From a virus, in the IMG/VR virus record IMGVR_UViG_3300023094_000002, positions 1-43,690 of that record: a stretch of DNA of 43,690 nucleotides; one strand, given 5' to 3'. Both the position numbers and the translations under genes were made by a program. The notes under the pieces were generated by a model that saw only the letters and a program-made list of their open reading frames with translations, did not search any database and was not told the origin of the DNA. Each line of letters starts with the position of its first letter. The first letter of the stretch is position 1. Shown here piece after piece: positions 30,790 through 37,558 of this stretch.

Positions 30790-31088
30790 TGGTTATAAAT
30801 TTCGTTTGCTTTCTGAATAATGTTTTTTGTAGCGGAAGTTCTATCTGAGTACCTGTCGTCAATCCAAGTGTGTTCGCTTTTGTATAATGCAAAAACCCTA
30901 AACTCTCCGCCCAAAATAGGCTCTATGCAAATTCTTAGCTTTACGGTATCTAGCCATTGAACAATATAAGCCAATTGGATAAATTCCGGAATACTGTCAA
31001 ACATTACCCGATATGGCGCAAGATCTTGCAAATCTAGCCATGATAAAAAATGATCTTTTGCTGTCCCTGTTAATAATTCTTCTTTCAT
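30786..31088 (-). CDS. Hypothetical protein
   Basis: 100 residues, with AKDHFLSWLDLQDLAPYRVM then EFIQLAYIVQWLDTVKLRIC and a final helix. Overlaps the protease start by 4 bases, so is translated with it. It resembles small uncharacterised phage proteins with a Leu-rich first half. Function unknown. Confidence 0.6.
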   Translation of the reverse strand: MKEELLTGTAKDHFLSWLDLQDLAPYRVMFDSIPEFIQLAYIVQWLDTVKLRICIEPILGGEFRVFALYKSEHTWIDDRYSDRTSATKNIIQKANEIYNQ

Positions 31089-31091
31089 CTG

Positions 31092-31361
31092 TTATTGATT
31101 TTCTTTTATTATTTCCTCACTAGTGACTAATATTTTATAAATAGATTTATCGCAATCAATAGTCATTCTTATTTCAATTCCAGAATCTTCAATTTGATCG
31201 GTTTCAGTTATGCTATACTCTGAAAAATAATCTTTTAGAATCTTATTCAATAGATCTAAGTTTCCTGAAAATCCTTTTACTGAAGGTTTAAATGCGCCTA
31301 TTATTTGATAATCCGAATCATCTAGACAGTCTTTAGATTGCACAATATTAATATGTTCCAT
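31092..31361 (-). CDS. Hypothetical acidic protein
   Basis: 89 residues: QSKDCLDDSDYQIIGAFKPS, LLNKILKDYFSEYSITETDQ. Acidic. A TACATTTG box lies at 31383-31376, in the T tract of element F, but lacks a TTG at a suitable distance. No family recognised. Confidence 0.6.
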   Translation of the reverse strand: MEHINIVQSKDCLDDSDYQIIGAFKPSVKGFSGNLDLLNKILKDYFSEYSITETDQIEDSGIEIRMTIDCDKSIYKILVTSEEIIKENQ

Positions 31362-31387
31362 GATTTTAGTTTTGTCAAATGTAAATA

Positions 31388-31424
31388 AAAAATCCCGACT
31401 GTTAGGACGGGATAATAATCCTAA
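31388..31424 (-). ncRNA. Terminator with adjacent loop complement (element F)
   Basis: Terminator stem TCCCG/CGGGA (31412-31408 with 31397-31393), 10-base loop, T tract. The loop starts TCCTAA (31407-31402), a 6-bp complement of TTAGGA (31424-31419), which begins inside the stop codon of the upstream gene. This gives the order a-b-a'-b' of a compact H-type pseudoknot. It has no promoter or middle hairpin, and a 6-bp match is weak evidence. Confidence 0.45.
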
Positions 31425-31753
31425 ACGTAATGAGGTAAATAATATAACATTGGTTCGGGGAATATTTTAGTAGGATAAAGTTCAAAGAACTTGTTTCTAA
31501 TTTTAGAAAAGTCTAGGTTTGAATTTATCACAACCTCAGTTTCATCATCATCAAAACCATTATTTAATTGCGTTATAAATCCGAAATATGTGTATTCTCC
31601 ACTCATTCCATCTGTTATAAAAAACGGTTTGTCTTTTTCCTTTTCTTCATTCCATTGCATTTCATCACTAAATGGCATTTCCCAGAATTCTTCTGTGAAT
31701 TCTTCGCCAAACTTTACGCCGTAAATAATATACGTTTCTTTTCTAACTGACAT
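31421..31753 (-). CDS. Hypothetical acidic protein
   Basis: 110 residues, Glu, Asp and Phe rich (KFGEEFTEEFWEMPFSDEMQ; DGMSGEYTYFGFITQLNN). The later part FFELYPTKIFPEPMLYYLP is common in uncharacterised proteins of phages and bacteria. It is preceded by element B. Function unknown. Confidence 0.62.
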   Translation of the reverse strand: MSVRKETYIIYGVKFGEEFTEEFWEMPFSDEMQWNEEKEKDKPFFITDGMSGEYTYFGFITQLNNGFDDDETEVVINSNLDFSKIRNKFFELYPTKIFPEPMLYYLPHYV

Positions 31754-31772
31754 AATCTTTAAGTATTAACCC

Positions 31773-31867
31773 GAAAAAACCCGCAACACTCGAATGCTAC
31801 GGGTTTTCCCTATCAAATTAAATAGTTTGATAATTGACTGTTAGACGTTTCGAGCCGATAAAACAGT
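31773..31867 (-). ncRNA. Promoter-proximal pseudoknot-terminator RNA (element B)
   Basis: CATACTGTTTTATCGG start, pairing segment CTCGAA (31854-31849), hairpin TATCAAA/TTTGATA (31832-31826 with 31817-31811), terminator with a 13-bp stem (31807-31795 with 31788-31776, some G-U) and T tract. The whole 6-base loop TTCGAG (31794-31789) is complementary to the 5' segment (7 bp with one G-U). Start region and design match element A, while the pairing bases differ and stay complementary. Confidence 0.68.
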
Positions 31868-31870
31868 ATG

Positions 31871-31900
31871 CGAATATAATAATTATTTCTTACTATGCAA
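31871..31900 (-). promoter_or_regulatory. Promoter of element B
   Basis: TTG at 31900-31898, 19-base spacing, TATATTCG at 31878-31871 (one base off TAnnTTTG). The TTG lies within the end of the upstream membrane protein gene. Confidence 0.7.
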
Positions 31901-32296
31901 CCAATCGCGCCAATTAATTACATAGTAAAAGAACACAAACATAGTCAGCAATGCGGCAATGAAGTAATGAAAGCACATCCAATTTGATTGTGATTGGTAA
32001 ATTATATCCTCTACAATCCGCAAAGATACCGTTCGCGTTTGCATATAAATTGCAGCGGCTTGTATGTGTTGGGATAACGCCAATAAAGTAGCGAACAACG
32101 AATAAATCAGCATGCAGGAAACAAACCATTTCTTTGTCGATCTTTGATAATGATAAGCGCAAACAATCAACGCGCATAAGATCATAAACGACCAAATAAG
32201 CCGTTCAAAATAATAATACAACTGAAACCAATCTAAAACCAAAACAGCCATACCGATTAAGAATATGACTGTAATATAATTATGAACCGATTTCAT
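31883..32296 (-). CDS. Four-helix membrane protein
   Basis: 137 residues with about four membrane helices (YITVIFLIGMAVLVLDWF; IWSFMILCALIVCAYHYQ; VSCMLIYSLFATLLALSQ; FHYFIAALLTMFVFFYYV). No family recognised. Away from the lysis genes, so it could be a superinfection or envelope protein; this is inference. Confidence 0.65.
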   Translation of the reverse strand: MKSVHNYITVIFLIGMAVLVLDWFQLYYYFERLIWSFMILCALIVCAYHYQRSTKKWFVSCMLIYSLFATLLALSQHIQAAAIYMQTRTVSLRIVEDIIYQSQSNWMCFHYFIAALLTMFVFFYYVINWRDWLHSKK

Positions 32297-32469
32297 TAAG
32301 CGGGGTTTGTCGGGCGTGTTGGCCTCGGATTAATTCCTGCGCGTGTAGCCATGTCAACGGTCTGAACGAGGTTTCCGGCTAATTCCTCAGCTTCTACCAT
32401 TGCGAGTAATTCTGCCTGTTCTGTGGGATTTTTAGGCGCTTTAGTCCTGATAAGTACAATGTCTGCCAT
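32296..32469 (-). CDS. Small hypothetical protein, 57 residues
   Basis: ATG 32469: MADIVLIRTKAPKNPTEQAE, then LAMVEAEELAGNLVQTVDMA and a Pro-rich tail. TAATG overlap with the membrane protein gene. Function unknown. Confidence 0.62.
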   Translation of the reverse strand: MADIVLIRTKAPKNPTEQAELLAMVEAEELAGNLVQTVDMATRAGINPRPTRPTNPA

Positions 32470-32480
32470 ATTTAAAGATT

Positions 32481-32582
32481 TTAAGGTGTTACAATTTCCG
32501 CGTCGATTACTTCAAATTCATCAATAAGGCTTTCTTCAAGCATATCGATTGCCAATTCTATATAATCGTTTGCGTTATTCAT
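32481..32582 (-). CDS. Very small acidic protein, 33 residues
   Basis: ATG 32582 overlaps the TGA of the previous gene (ATGA): MNNANDYIELAIDMLEESLI, then DEFEVIDAEIVTP. Amphipathic and acidic. The coupled start and good spacing support it. Confidence 0.5.
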   Translation of the reverse strand: MNNANDYIELAIDMLEESLIDEFEVIDAEIVTP

Positions 32583-32848
32583 TTGATAAAGGTTATTTTT
32601 AAATTTGTATTTGGCTTGCCTTTAAACTCGCAGCCGTTAATATCGTTATACATCACTTTTGCGCTGTCTTTTCCGTCGAAAGCTCTTACTTCTGGTATTG
32701 GATAACCCTCGTTGATATAATGGATATAACCGCGTCCGTTTGCGTCCGTTCTGATTATAATTTCAGGCGTTTTATTAACCGACATACTACCAACCCATAT
32801 CGCAGCAGAACCGATTAAAACAAACAATAAGATTAGCTTATTTGCCAT
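32579..32848 (-). CDS. Small membrane-anchored or exported protein
   Basis: 89 residues. N-terminal hydrophobic segment KLILLFVLIGSAAIWVGSM, then a polar beta-rich domain with RTDANGRGYIHYINEGYPIP. Periplasmic by topology. Starts 4 bases after a TATATTTG box, so the mRNA may be leaderless. Function unknown. Confidence 0.65.
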   Translation of the reverse strand: MANKLILLFVLIGSAAIWVGSMSVNKTPEIIIRTDANGRGYIHYINEGYPIPEVRAFDGKDSAKVMYNDINGCEFKGKPNTNLKITFIK

Positions 32849-32852
32849 AGGT

Positions 32853-32860
32853 CAAATATA
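32853..32860 (-). promoter_or_regulatory. -7 box four bases before ATG 32848
   Basis: TATATTTG then ACCT then ATG. No TTG at the right distance because the terminator stem occupies that place. Confidence 0.5.
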
Positions 32861-32861
32861 A

Positions 32862-32892
32862 TGAAAAAACCTTTCCGATTAGAGAAAGGTTT
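32862..32892 (-). terminator. Intrinsic terminator after tRNA cluster
   Basis: 9-bp stem AAACCTTTC/GAAAGGTTT (32892-32884 with 32875-32867), 8-base loop, T tract. Starts 9 bases after tRNA-Cys. Confidence 0.85.
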
Positions 32893-32900
32893 AAAAATAG

Positions 32901-32974
32901 AGGCGAAAGTCAGAATCGAACTGACGTCAAACGGGTTGCAAGCGTTCTCCAAAACCAACATTAGAAATTTCGCC
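32901..32974 (-). tRNA. tRNA-Cys(GCA)
   Basis: 74 bases. Acceptor GGCGAAA/TTTCGCC, T arm GTCAG-TTCGATT-CTGAC, anticodon loop TTGCAAC giving GCA. Discriminator T, as expected for Cys. The last anticodon stem pair is C-C. No CCA encoded. Confidence 0.85.
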
Positions 32975-32980
32975 ATTTTG

Positions 32981-33053
32981 TACCTCGTGAAAGATTCGAA
33001 CTTTCAACCACAATATCCTAAGTATTGCCGCACTTCCGTTAGCGTAACGAGGC
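32981..33053 (-). tRNA. tRNA with anticodon TAG (Leu CUA), short variable loop
   Basis: 73 bases. Acceptor GCCTCGT/ACGAGGT, anticodon stem CAATA/TATTG with loop CTTAGGA, T arm GAAAG-TTCGAAT-CTTTC, discriminator A. The anticodon reads CUA (Leu), yet the variable region is about five bases, where bacterial tRNA-Leu has a long arm. Confidence 0.75.
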
Positions 33054-33058
33054 ATTTG

Positions 33059-33145
33059 CAGAAAGTAAGGGAATCGAACCCTTGCCGCTTTAACACGGAC
33101 TTGTTTAGCAAACAAGCATAACAAACCAACATTTAACTACTTTCT
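33059..33145 (-). tRNA. tRNA-Ser(GCT)
   Basis: 87 bases. Acceptor AGAAAGT/ACTTTCT, anticodon stem CTTGT/ACAAG with loop TTGCTAA, long variable arm, T arm AAGGG-TTCGATT-CCCTT, discriminator G. The D arm is unusually AT-rich. Confidence 0.82.
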
Positions 33146-33150
33146 ATTTG

Positions 33151-33239
33151 CGGAAGAAGTGAGGCTCGAACTCACACATCTTGGTAGATCAACGGTTTTC
33201 AAGACCGCGCCCCTTAGTCCTCGCTTGGGTTATTCTTCC
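33151..33239 (-). tRNA. tRNA-Ser(TGA)
   Basis: 89 bases. Acceptor GGAAGAA/TTCTTCC, anticodon stem GCGGT/ACCGT with loop CTTGAAA, long variable arm, T arm GTGAG-TTCGAGC-CTCAC, discriminator G. Confidence 0.88.
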
Positions 33240-33243
33240 TTTG

Positions 33244-33316
33244 TGACCGCTATGGGATTCGAACCCATACTGAACGGGGCTTAAACCCGATGCCTCTGCC
33301 GTTGGGCTAAGCGGCT
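33244..33316 (-). tRNA. tRNA with anticodon TAA (Leu UUA), short variable loop
   Basis: 73 bases. Acceptor AGCCGCT/AGCGGTC with an A-C mismatch at the first pair, anticodon loop TTTAAGC in stem CGGG/CCCG, T arm ATGGG-TTCGAAT-CCCAT, discriminator A. Reads UUA (Leu) but again lacks the long variable arm. Confidence 0.75.
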
Positions 33317-33321
33317 ATTTG

Positions 33322-33394
33322 TGGAAATGGCAAGAATCGAACTTGCGACGCTCACGGCTTCAACGTGACGCTCTACACTCTGAGCTACATTTCC
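33322..33394 (-). tRNA. tRNA-Phe(GAA)
   Basis: 73 bases. Acceptor GGAAATG/CATTTCC, anticodon stem TCACG/CGTGA with loop TTGAAGC, T arm GCAAG-TTCGATT-CTTGC, discriminator A. Confidence 0.9.
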
Positions 33395-33401
33395 CTTTTT
33401 G

Positions 33402-33482
33402 TGGGAATAGATGGAATCGAACCACCCAACATGACGTTTAGCAGATTTACAGTCTGCCGCCTAACCGATCGGCCTTATTCCC
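33402..33482 (-). tRNA. tRNA-Tyr(GTA)
   Basis: 81 bases. Acceptor GGGAATA/TATTCCC, anticodon stem GCAGA/TCTGC with loop CTGTAAA, medium-long variable arm as expected for bacterial Tyr, discriminator A. First tRNA of the cluster, beginning right after the T tract of a terminator. Confidence 0.9.
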
Positions 33483-33483
33483 A

Positions 33484-33517
33484 AAATAAAAAAATCCCGA
33501 ACTTTCGAACGGGATTT
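33484..33517 (-). terminator. Intrinsic terminator between promoter and tRNA cluster
   Basis: 8-bp stem AAATCCCG/CGGGATTT (33517-33510 with 33499-33492), 10-base loop, seven T. It lies about 100 bases after the promoter and directly before tRNA-Tyr, so tRNA expression from that promoter needs read-through. Confidence 0.85.
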
Positions 33518-33538
33518 ACTTTTTATAGATTATTGTTT

Positions 33539-33607
33539 TTATCCATAGTAAGCTGACCCGCTTAAGTGCGAATAACAAAACGATAGATATAAACTTGTTT
33601 TTTTCAT
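33539..33607 (-). CDS. Possible leaderless 22-residue peptide
   Basis: ATG 33607 lies 4 bases after a perfect promoter box: MKKTSLYLSFCYSHLSGSAY then YG and TAA. Ends about 20 bases before the terminator stem. Could be a leader peptide controlling entry into the tRNA cluster. Very short; the exact promoter spacing is the main support. Confidence 0.4.
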   Translation of the reverse strand: MKKTSLYLSFCYSHLSGSAYYG

Positions 33608-33611
33608 AAGG

Positions 33612-33641
33612 CAAATATATGAATTGTTTTTTAATCCGCAA
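33612..33641 (-). promoter_or_regulatory. Promoter before tRNA cluster, predicted leaderless
   Basis: TTG at 33641-33639, 19-base spacing, TATATTTG at 33619-33612, then CCTT and ATG. Full consensus. Located right after the stop of the gene ending at 33649. Confidence 0.82.
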
Positions 33642-33648
33642 GTTTTAT

Positions 33649-34299
33649 TTAAAATAATACTTCCTGACCTCGCCCATAACTCACAGAAGCAGTTCCTGTC
33701 GTAGAACTTCGTAATCTAACAAGTGCATTCGCCGGAATTGCACCGCTTAAAACATATTTGCTAGGTTGGGTTAATTGCAAAGATACAGTAAGCCCAACAC
33801 TCGACCCATTTGAAATATCAGAAACCGTTATCCATGTTGTTCCGGCATCCGTTGAATACTCCAGAAAAGCGTTTGCCGTAGATGATCCTGCTAATAATGG
33901 ATTGGTACAACTTACATTTATTGAATAAGTAGTAAGCGCGTCGCGTGTTGTTGAAACGGTGTAATTGCTGTTTAACGATCTTGAAACGTTGTTGTTGAAT
34001 GTTTTAGATGCAGCGATTGACGGTAAAGTAAATGAACCGCCGCCTTTTGATAAAGTGTAGATATTACCTACGTTTGAGAACGTCTGTATTTCATTTAAAA
34101 CATCCTGATCCGGATCTGTATTAAAAAACCTGTAATCCATTCCTTCAGTTAAAGGAATTAAATCAAGACGCAAATTAGTTCCTGTTCCCGCGCCCAAGTT
34201 TACGCCTGTGCCATTATTCAAGTCAAATGTTGTTTGACCTTGTAAATTGAAAGTGCTGATCGCTAAAAAAGCAATCGAATAAAGTAGAGTTTTCATCAT
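33649..34299 (-). CDS. Exported protein in tail-fibre operon
   Basis: 216 residues. Signal peptide MKTLLYSIAFLAISTFNLQG with cleavage near Gln22, then a Thr, Ser and Asn-rich beta protein (SLNSNYTVSTTRDALTTYSI; SLQLTQPSKYVLSGAIPANA) like a jelly-roll or Ig domain. No lipobox. A cleavable signal is odd in a group of virion genes; the protein may go to the cell envelope, for instance to change receptor access. Last gene of the fibre operon. Confidence 0.7.
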   Translation of the reverse strand: MMKTLLYSIAFLAISTFNLQGQTTFDLNNGTGVNLGAGTGTNLRLDLIPLTEGMDYRFFNTDPDQDVLNEIQTFSNVGNIYTLSKGGGSFTLPSIAASKTFNNNVSRSLNSNYTVSTTRDALTTYSINVSCTNPLLAGSSTANAFLEYSTDAGTTWITVSDISNGSSVGLTVSLQLTQPSKYVLSGAIPANALVRLRSSTTGTASVSYGRGQEVLF

Positions 34300-34316
34300 A
34301 TATAAAAATTAAGTGG

Positions 34317-36212
34317 TTACAATTTGGTAAGTGCGTAAGAAGATGCAGACGTAGTGTCCGCAGCGTTTATGTTTTGAACGTCAATAAACAACCAGTATTT
34401 GGTCGTGGTATTATCAAAACTTGTGGTTGATCTAGCAGCCGCTACCGCTGCCGATTCATCTGAAATAGCCGGAGAAGAAAAAGGGAATCCTTCCAATATA
34501 CCGCCAGTTCTTACATTGTAATTTCTAACAAAAGGAGTTGTTAAATTTGAAGCTCCCATATTCACTATTCCTATCGGAGTTGCGCCAGTCAATGTATTGG
34601 ATGTATTTATTTCGATCCTAAAGTTTGCCCCGCCAGCAACCCCAACTTTGTTTAAAAATGTAGCTATTTTCAAAACATCGCCAGGAGCATAAGTCCCAAT
34701 CTCAATAGGGATCGTGTACAACATTGTTTTGGTTGTTCCGGACACAGTAGGCGAAGAATTTACATCTTTAGAAATGGTTCTGGCGAATCCTAAAAGCTCA
34801 TTATGTACATAAGCCGTATTTGCTAACTGCGTATTGTTAGAAGCAGCCGTTGCCGTTGGCGCGGTCGGGGTTCCTGTGAATGTTGGACTTGCCAAATCAG
34901 CTTTCAAAGCTAACGCCGTATTAACAGCCGTTTTGCTCGGAGCAACCGTAGTTGATGCGGTAAGATTGTTTTCGACTTTCGCATTTGCAACCGCGTCACG
35001 CGCTGTAGTGTAATTCGATGAAATACCGATAACTGGTGTGGTTGTTCCGCTTGCTACTGTTGTTTCATTTGATACGCCTGTAACGCTTGTAACCGTTCCT
35101 GTATTTGCAGTTGCTCCCGATGCTATTCCTGCAAGTTTTGTTTTTTCGGTAGCGGAATATTGTTTGTAGGTTGTTCCGTCTAAAACATCGTCTTGCGTTA
35201 AAACAATGTCGCCAGTTTGTCCGTTTACTGAAGACACCGCGCCGCCGCCTGTAGGTACTGTTACATTTCCGTTTGGATCAGCAGGAATTCCGTTAACGGT
35301 TAATACTTCTGTAAAATCTCCTGAAGCGTCCGCGGTCGTAATGTTTAATTCGTTTCCAGTACCAACATCGGTAAAAGACTGCGGAACAATCCTGTTTATC
35401 GTTTTTCCGTTGCTTAAAATATTTTCTTTTATTCCGTCTGCATCAGTTACGATTTTAGAATTTACAAACTGTTCATTATCTGATCTAAGATCAAATTGAT
35501 TTTCAGACAAAGAAACTTTTGGAGCAGTAAAACCGTCGTTCTTAGATAGAATTTTTAAAGCTAAAACACCGTCGTTACCTACAAATATGGATTTTGTATC
35601 TTCATCCATTTCATCGCCCAACCAAACAGTAACTCCGTTTGCTGCATGTGTCGTATGAACTCCTGTAGGATCGCCAACTACAATAGGAATATTGGTAATT
35701 GCGCCGTTTTCTGTAGTCTGTTGTAAGTCCTGAGAACCGCCAGCTTCTGCATTAATCATATAAGGATCAACAAAACTACCGCTTCCCGATACAGTTGTGT
35801 TTGCTCCATCTGCAATATAAGTTGTAGAACCGCCGCCGCCCGAATCTGGAACGTATAAAAGTCCGTCATTACCCAGACGCAATATGTTCCCGCCCTCGAT
35901 GCTGATTAATCCGAAAGCATTAACCATTTCAATATAACCAGGATAGTTTAATTGGCGCAAACGTGTAAGTAAAGCAACTTCATTAGGAAACGGACCTTCA
36001 ACCGCGCCATTGCCAACCTTAATAGTTATTTTGTCAAATGAATAAGGGAATCTTGCTGCTCCTGAACCGCCTCGACCTTCTTTAATCTGGAACATACCCA
36101 TATCAATATCGAAAAAGAATTTCGATACCGTAAACGGCTTAGGTATTTGGCTGTCTTTGTGTTGCCAAACAAAAGGCGCGGGATTTAATATAAGCAGTTC
36201 TCTTTCTTCCAT
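34317..36212 (-). CDS. Tail fibre protein
   Basis: 631 residues. N-terminal virion-binding part (about 1-130, with TVSKFFFDIDMGMFQIKEGR), then a Gly/Ser linker, then a long beta-rich shaft with fibre motifs VNGIPADPNGNVTVPTGGG, VSSVNGQTGDIVLTQDDV, ATEKTKLAGIASGATAN and the tail-fibre hallmark ASPTFTGTPTAPTA (about 450-465). The C-terminal 150 residues likely form the receptor-binding tip. Probably trimeric. Confidence 0.88.
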   Translation of the reverse strand: MEERELLILNPAPFVWQHKDSQIPKPFTVSKFFFDIDMGMFQIKEGRGGSGAARFPYSFDKITIKVGNGAVEGPFPNEVALLTRLRQLNYPGYIEMVNAFGLISIEGGNILRLGNDGLLYVPDSGGGGSTTYIADGANTTVSGSGSFVDPYMINAEAGGSQDLQQTTENGAITNIPIVVGDPTGVHTTHAANGVTVWLGDEMDEDTKSIFVGNDGVLALKILSKNDGFTAPKVSLSENQFDLRSDNEQFVNSKIVTDADGIKENILSNGKTINRIVPQSFTDVGTGNELNITTADASGDFTEVLTVNGIPADPNGNVTVPTGGGAVSSVNGQTGDIVLTQDDVLDGTTYKQYSATEKTKLAGIASGATANTGTVTSVTGVSNETTVASGTTTPVIGISSNYTTARDAVANAKVENNLTASTTVAPSKTAVNTALALKADLASPTFTGTPTAPTATAASNNTQLANTAYVHNELLGFARTISKDVNSSPTVSGTTKTMLYTIPIEIGTYAPGDVLKIATFLNKVGVAGGANFRIEINTSNTLTGATPIGIVNMGASNLTTPFVRNYNVRTGGILEGFPFSSPAISDESAAVAAARSTTSFDNTTTKYWLFIDVQNINAADTTSASSYALTKL

Positions 36213-37018
36213 TACTTCACTATTTTAATCGGATAATCCGCAGCATTTAGAACAATTGTCGACCCGGTGTTATTTGTATATGGTATTTTAACAGTTCCAG
36301 GAGCAGAAACCCACGCTTTACCCCATAGCCCGCCCAAAATCATTACAGCGTTCTTTACTCCGTACAAAACAATATTCCCATCTTGTGCGTCCGGAACATT
36401 GTTAATTGTCATTGTAGTTGTCGATCCTGACGTTACCGATCCAAAGGTTATATTGTAATTCTTACCTAGTGGCTCTGGCTCTAAATACGGCGTTGGTAAT
36501 CCTGTTGCATTAGGATCGAATTCCACTTTTAAATTATCAATCCAAACCGTACTGTCAGCAAATCCCGAAGTGAAATTACCCTTAAAGGAAACTACTTCGC
36601 CCGCGTTTAACTGCATTGATTGCGCGAAATACTGCCATTGGTTATTGCTCCTACCGTCTCCGCTTAAATCACATTGAAGCTGATAAGGGTTTATTCCGTC
36701 TCTGTAAAATTCCAGAATAACGTTCGCATCATCGCCAAGCAAAACCGTTTTGTAAATTTCAACTGAAAAAACGTACATTCCGGTTGCCGGAGCGGTAAAA
36801 TTCAACTGATCGGTAAGTGAAAATGAAACCGTAGTGTCCGCAATACTATTAACGCGTAAAGCCTTTCCGTTAAGCGCGTGTGTTGCATCGTTTACAGCCG
36901 TTCCGCTTCCGGTAACATTCCAGGTTTGCGTTTCGTTAAATGTCGATGCGTAAGGGAGTAAATTTCTGCCGAATTCGTTTCTAACAGGCGGGTTGAACAT
37001 TGCTGGTATAATAGCCAT
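36212..37018 (-). CDS. Putative carbohydrate-binding tail protein
   Basis: 268 residues from ATG 37018 (MAIIPAMFNPPVRNEFGRNL); an in-frame ATG at 37036 would add MLYILI. Residues 20-165 read like a CBM4/9-type jelly roll: GRNLLPYASTFNETQTWNVT, FTAPATGMYVFSVEIYK, DSTVWIDNLKVEFDP. A second small beta domain follows. It probably binds host surface glycan as part of the receptor apparatus. Coupled to the fibre gene (1-base overlap). Confidence 0.65.
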   Translation of the reverse strand: MAIIPAMFNPPVRNEFGRNLLPYASTFNETQTWNVTGSGTAVNDATHALNGKALRVNSIADTTVSFSLTDQLNFTAPATGMYVFSVEIYKTVLLGDDANVILEFYRDGINPYQLQCDLSGDGRSNNQWQYFAQSMQLNAGEVVSFKGNFTSGFADSTVWIDNLKVEFDPNATGLPTPYLEPEPLGKNYNITFGSVTSGSTTTMTINNVPDAQDGNIVLYGVKNAVMILGGLWGKAWVSAPGTVKIPYTNNTGSTIVLNAADYPIKIVK

Positions 37019-37039
37019 AATAAGTATGTATAACATTTT

Positions 37040-37555
37040 TTAGTATTTAGTATCGTATGTCATTGTTGGCATGATTCTGTAAGTTCCAGCCGGGAATGCG
37101 CCAAGCACTTTAATAGCGTAATTTGCAGAATCAAAGTAAACCGCAACCTGAATAAATGTGCCGTTCTCGATACTTCTGGCAAGTCCTCTGTAAACAAAAG
37201 CCGATCCAGCAACAAGAGTGTCATTTGGCAGGTATTCGCTATCTTCATCATCAATGGTTGAATTGAATTGACAAATCTCGGTTGTGTTAACGCCAAAGGA
37301 TGTGATTAGCTTAATTTCTCCTGACAAAAAGTTGGTATTACCTTGTTTTTTGAAATACAAACCATAAGTAAGCACGGCAGGATTATTTGAAGCAGTCGTG
37401 ATAACGTTTGATGTTTCTGTTTCGTAAACAGGCGTTGGGTAAGCGTCTTCTAAGATTGCCGTTCCGACTTGTCTGTCTTTAATTGGCAATCTTCTAGGGC
37501 TTGTAATATCGCCCCAATTTCCTGAAATAAGATTTGCTATAATTGATTTTTTCAT
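37040..37555 (-). CDS. Tail-associated protein, unknown
   Basis: 171 residues, beta-rich. KKSIIANLISGNWGDITSPR, then YGLYFKKQGNTNFLSGEIKL. Between the 394-residue protein and the jelly-roll protein, in a tight operon (3- to 4-base gaps), so it is likely a minor virion component. Family unknown. Confidence 0.6.
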   Translation of the reverse strand: MKKSIIANLISGNWGDITSPRRLPIKDRQVGTAILEDAYPTPVYETETSNVITTASNNPAVLTYGLYFKKQGNTNFLSGEIKLITSFGVNTTEICQFNSTIDDEDSEYLPNDTLVAGSAFVYRGLARSIENGTFIQVAVYFDSANYAIKVLGAFPAGTYRIMPTMTYDTKY

Positions 37556-37558
37556 AAT

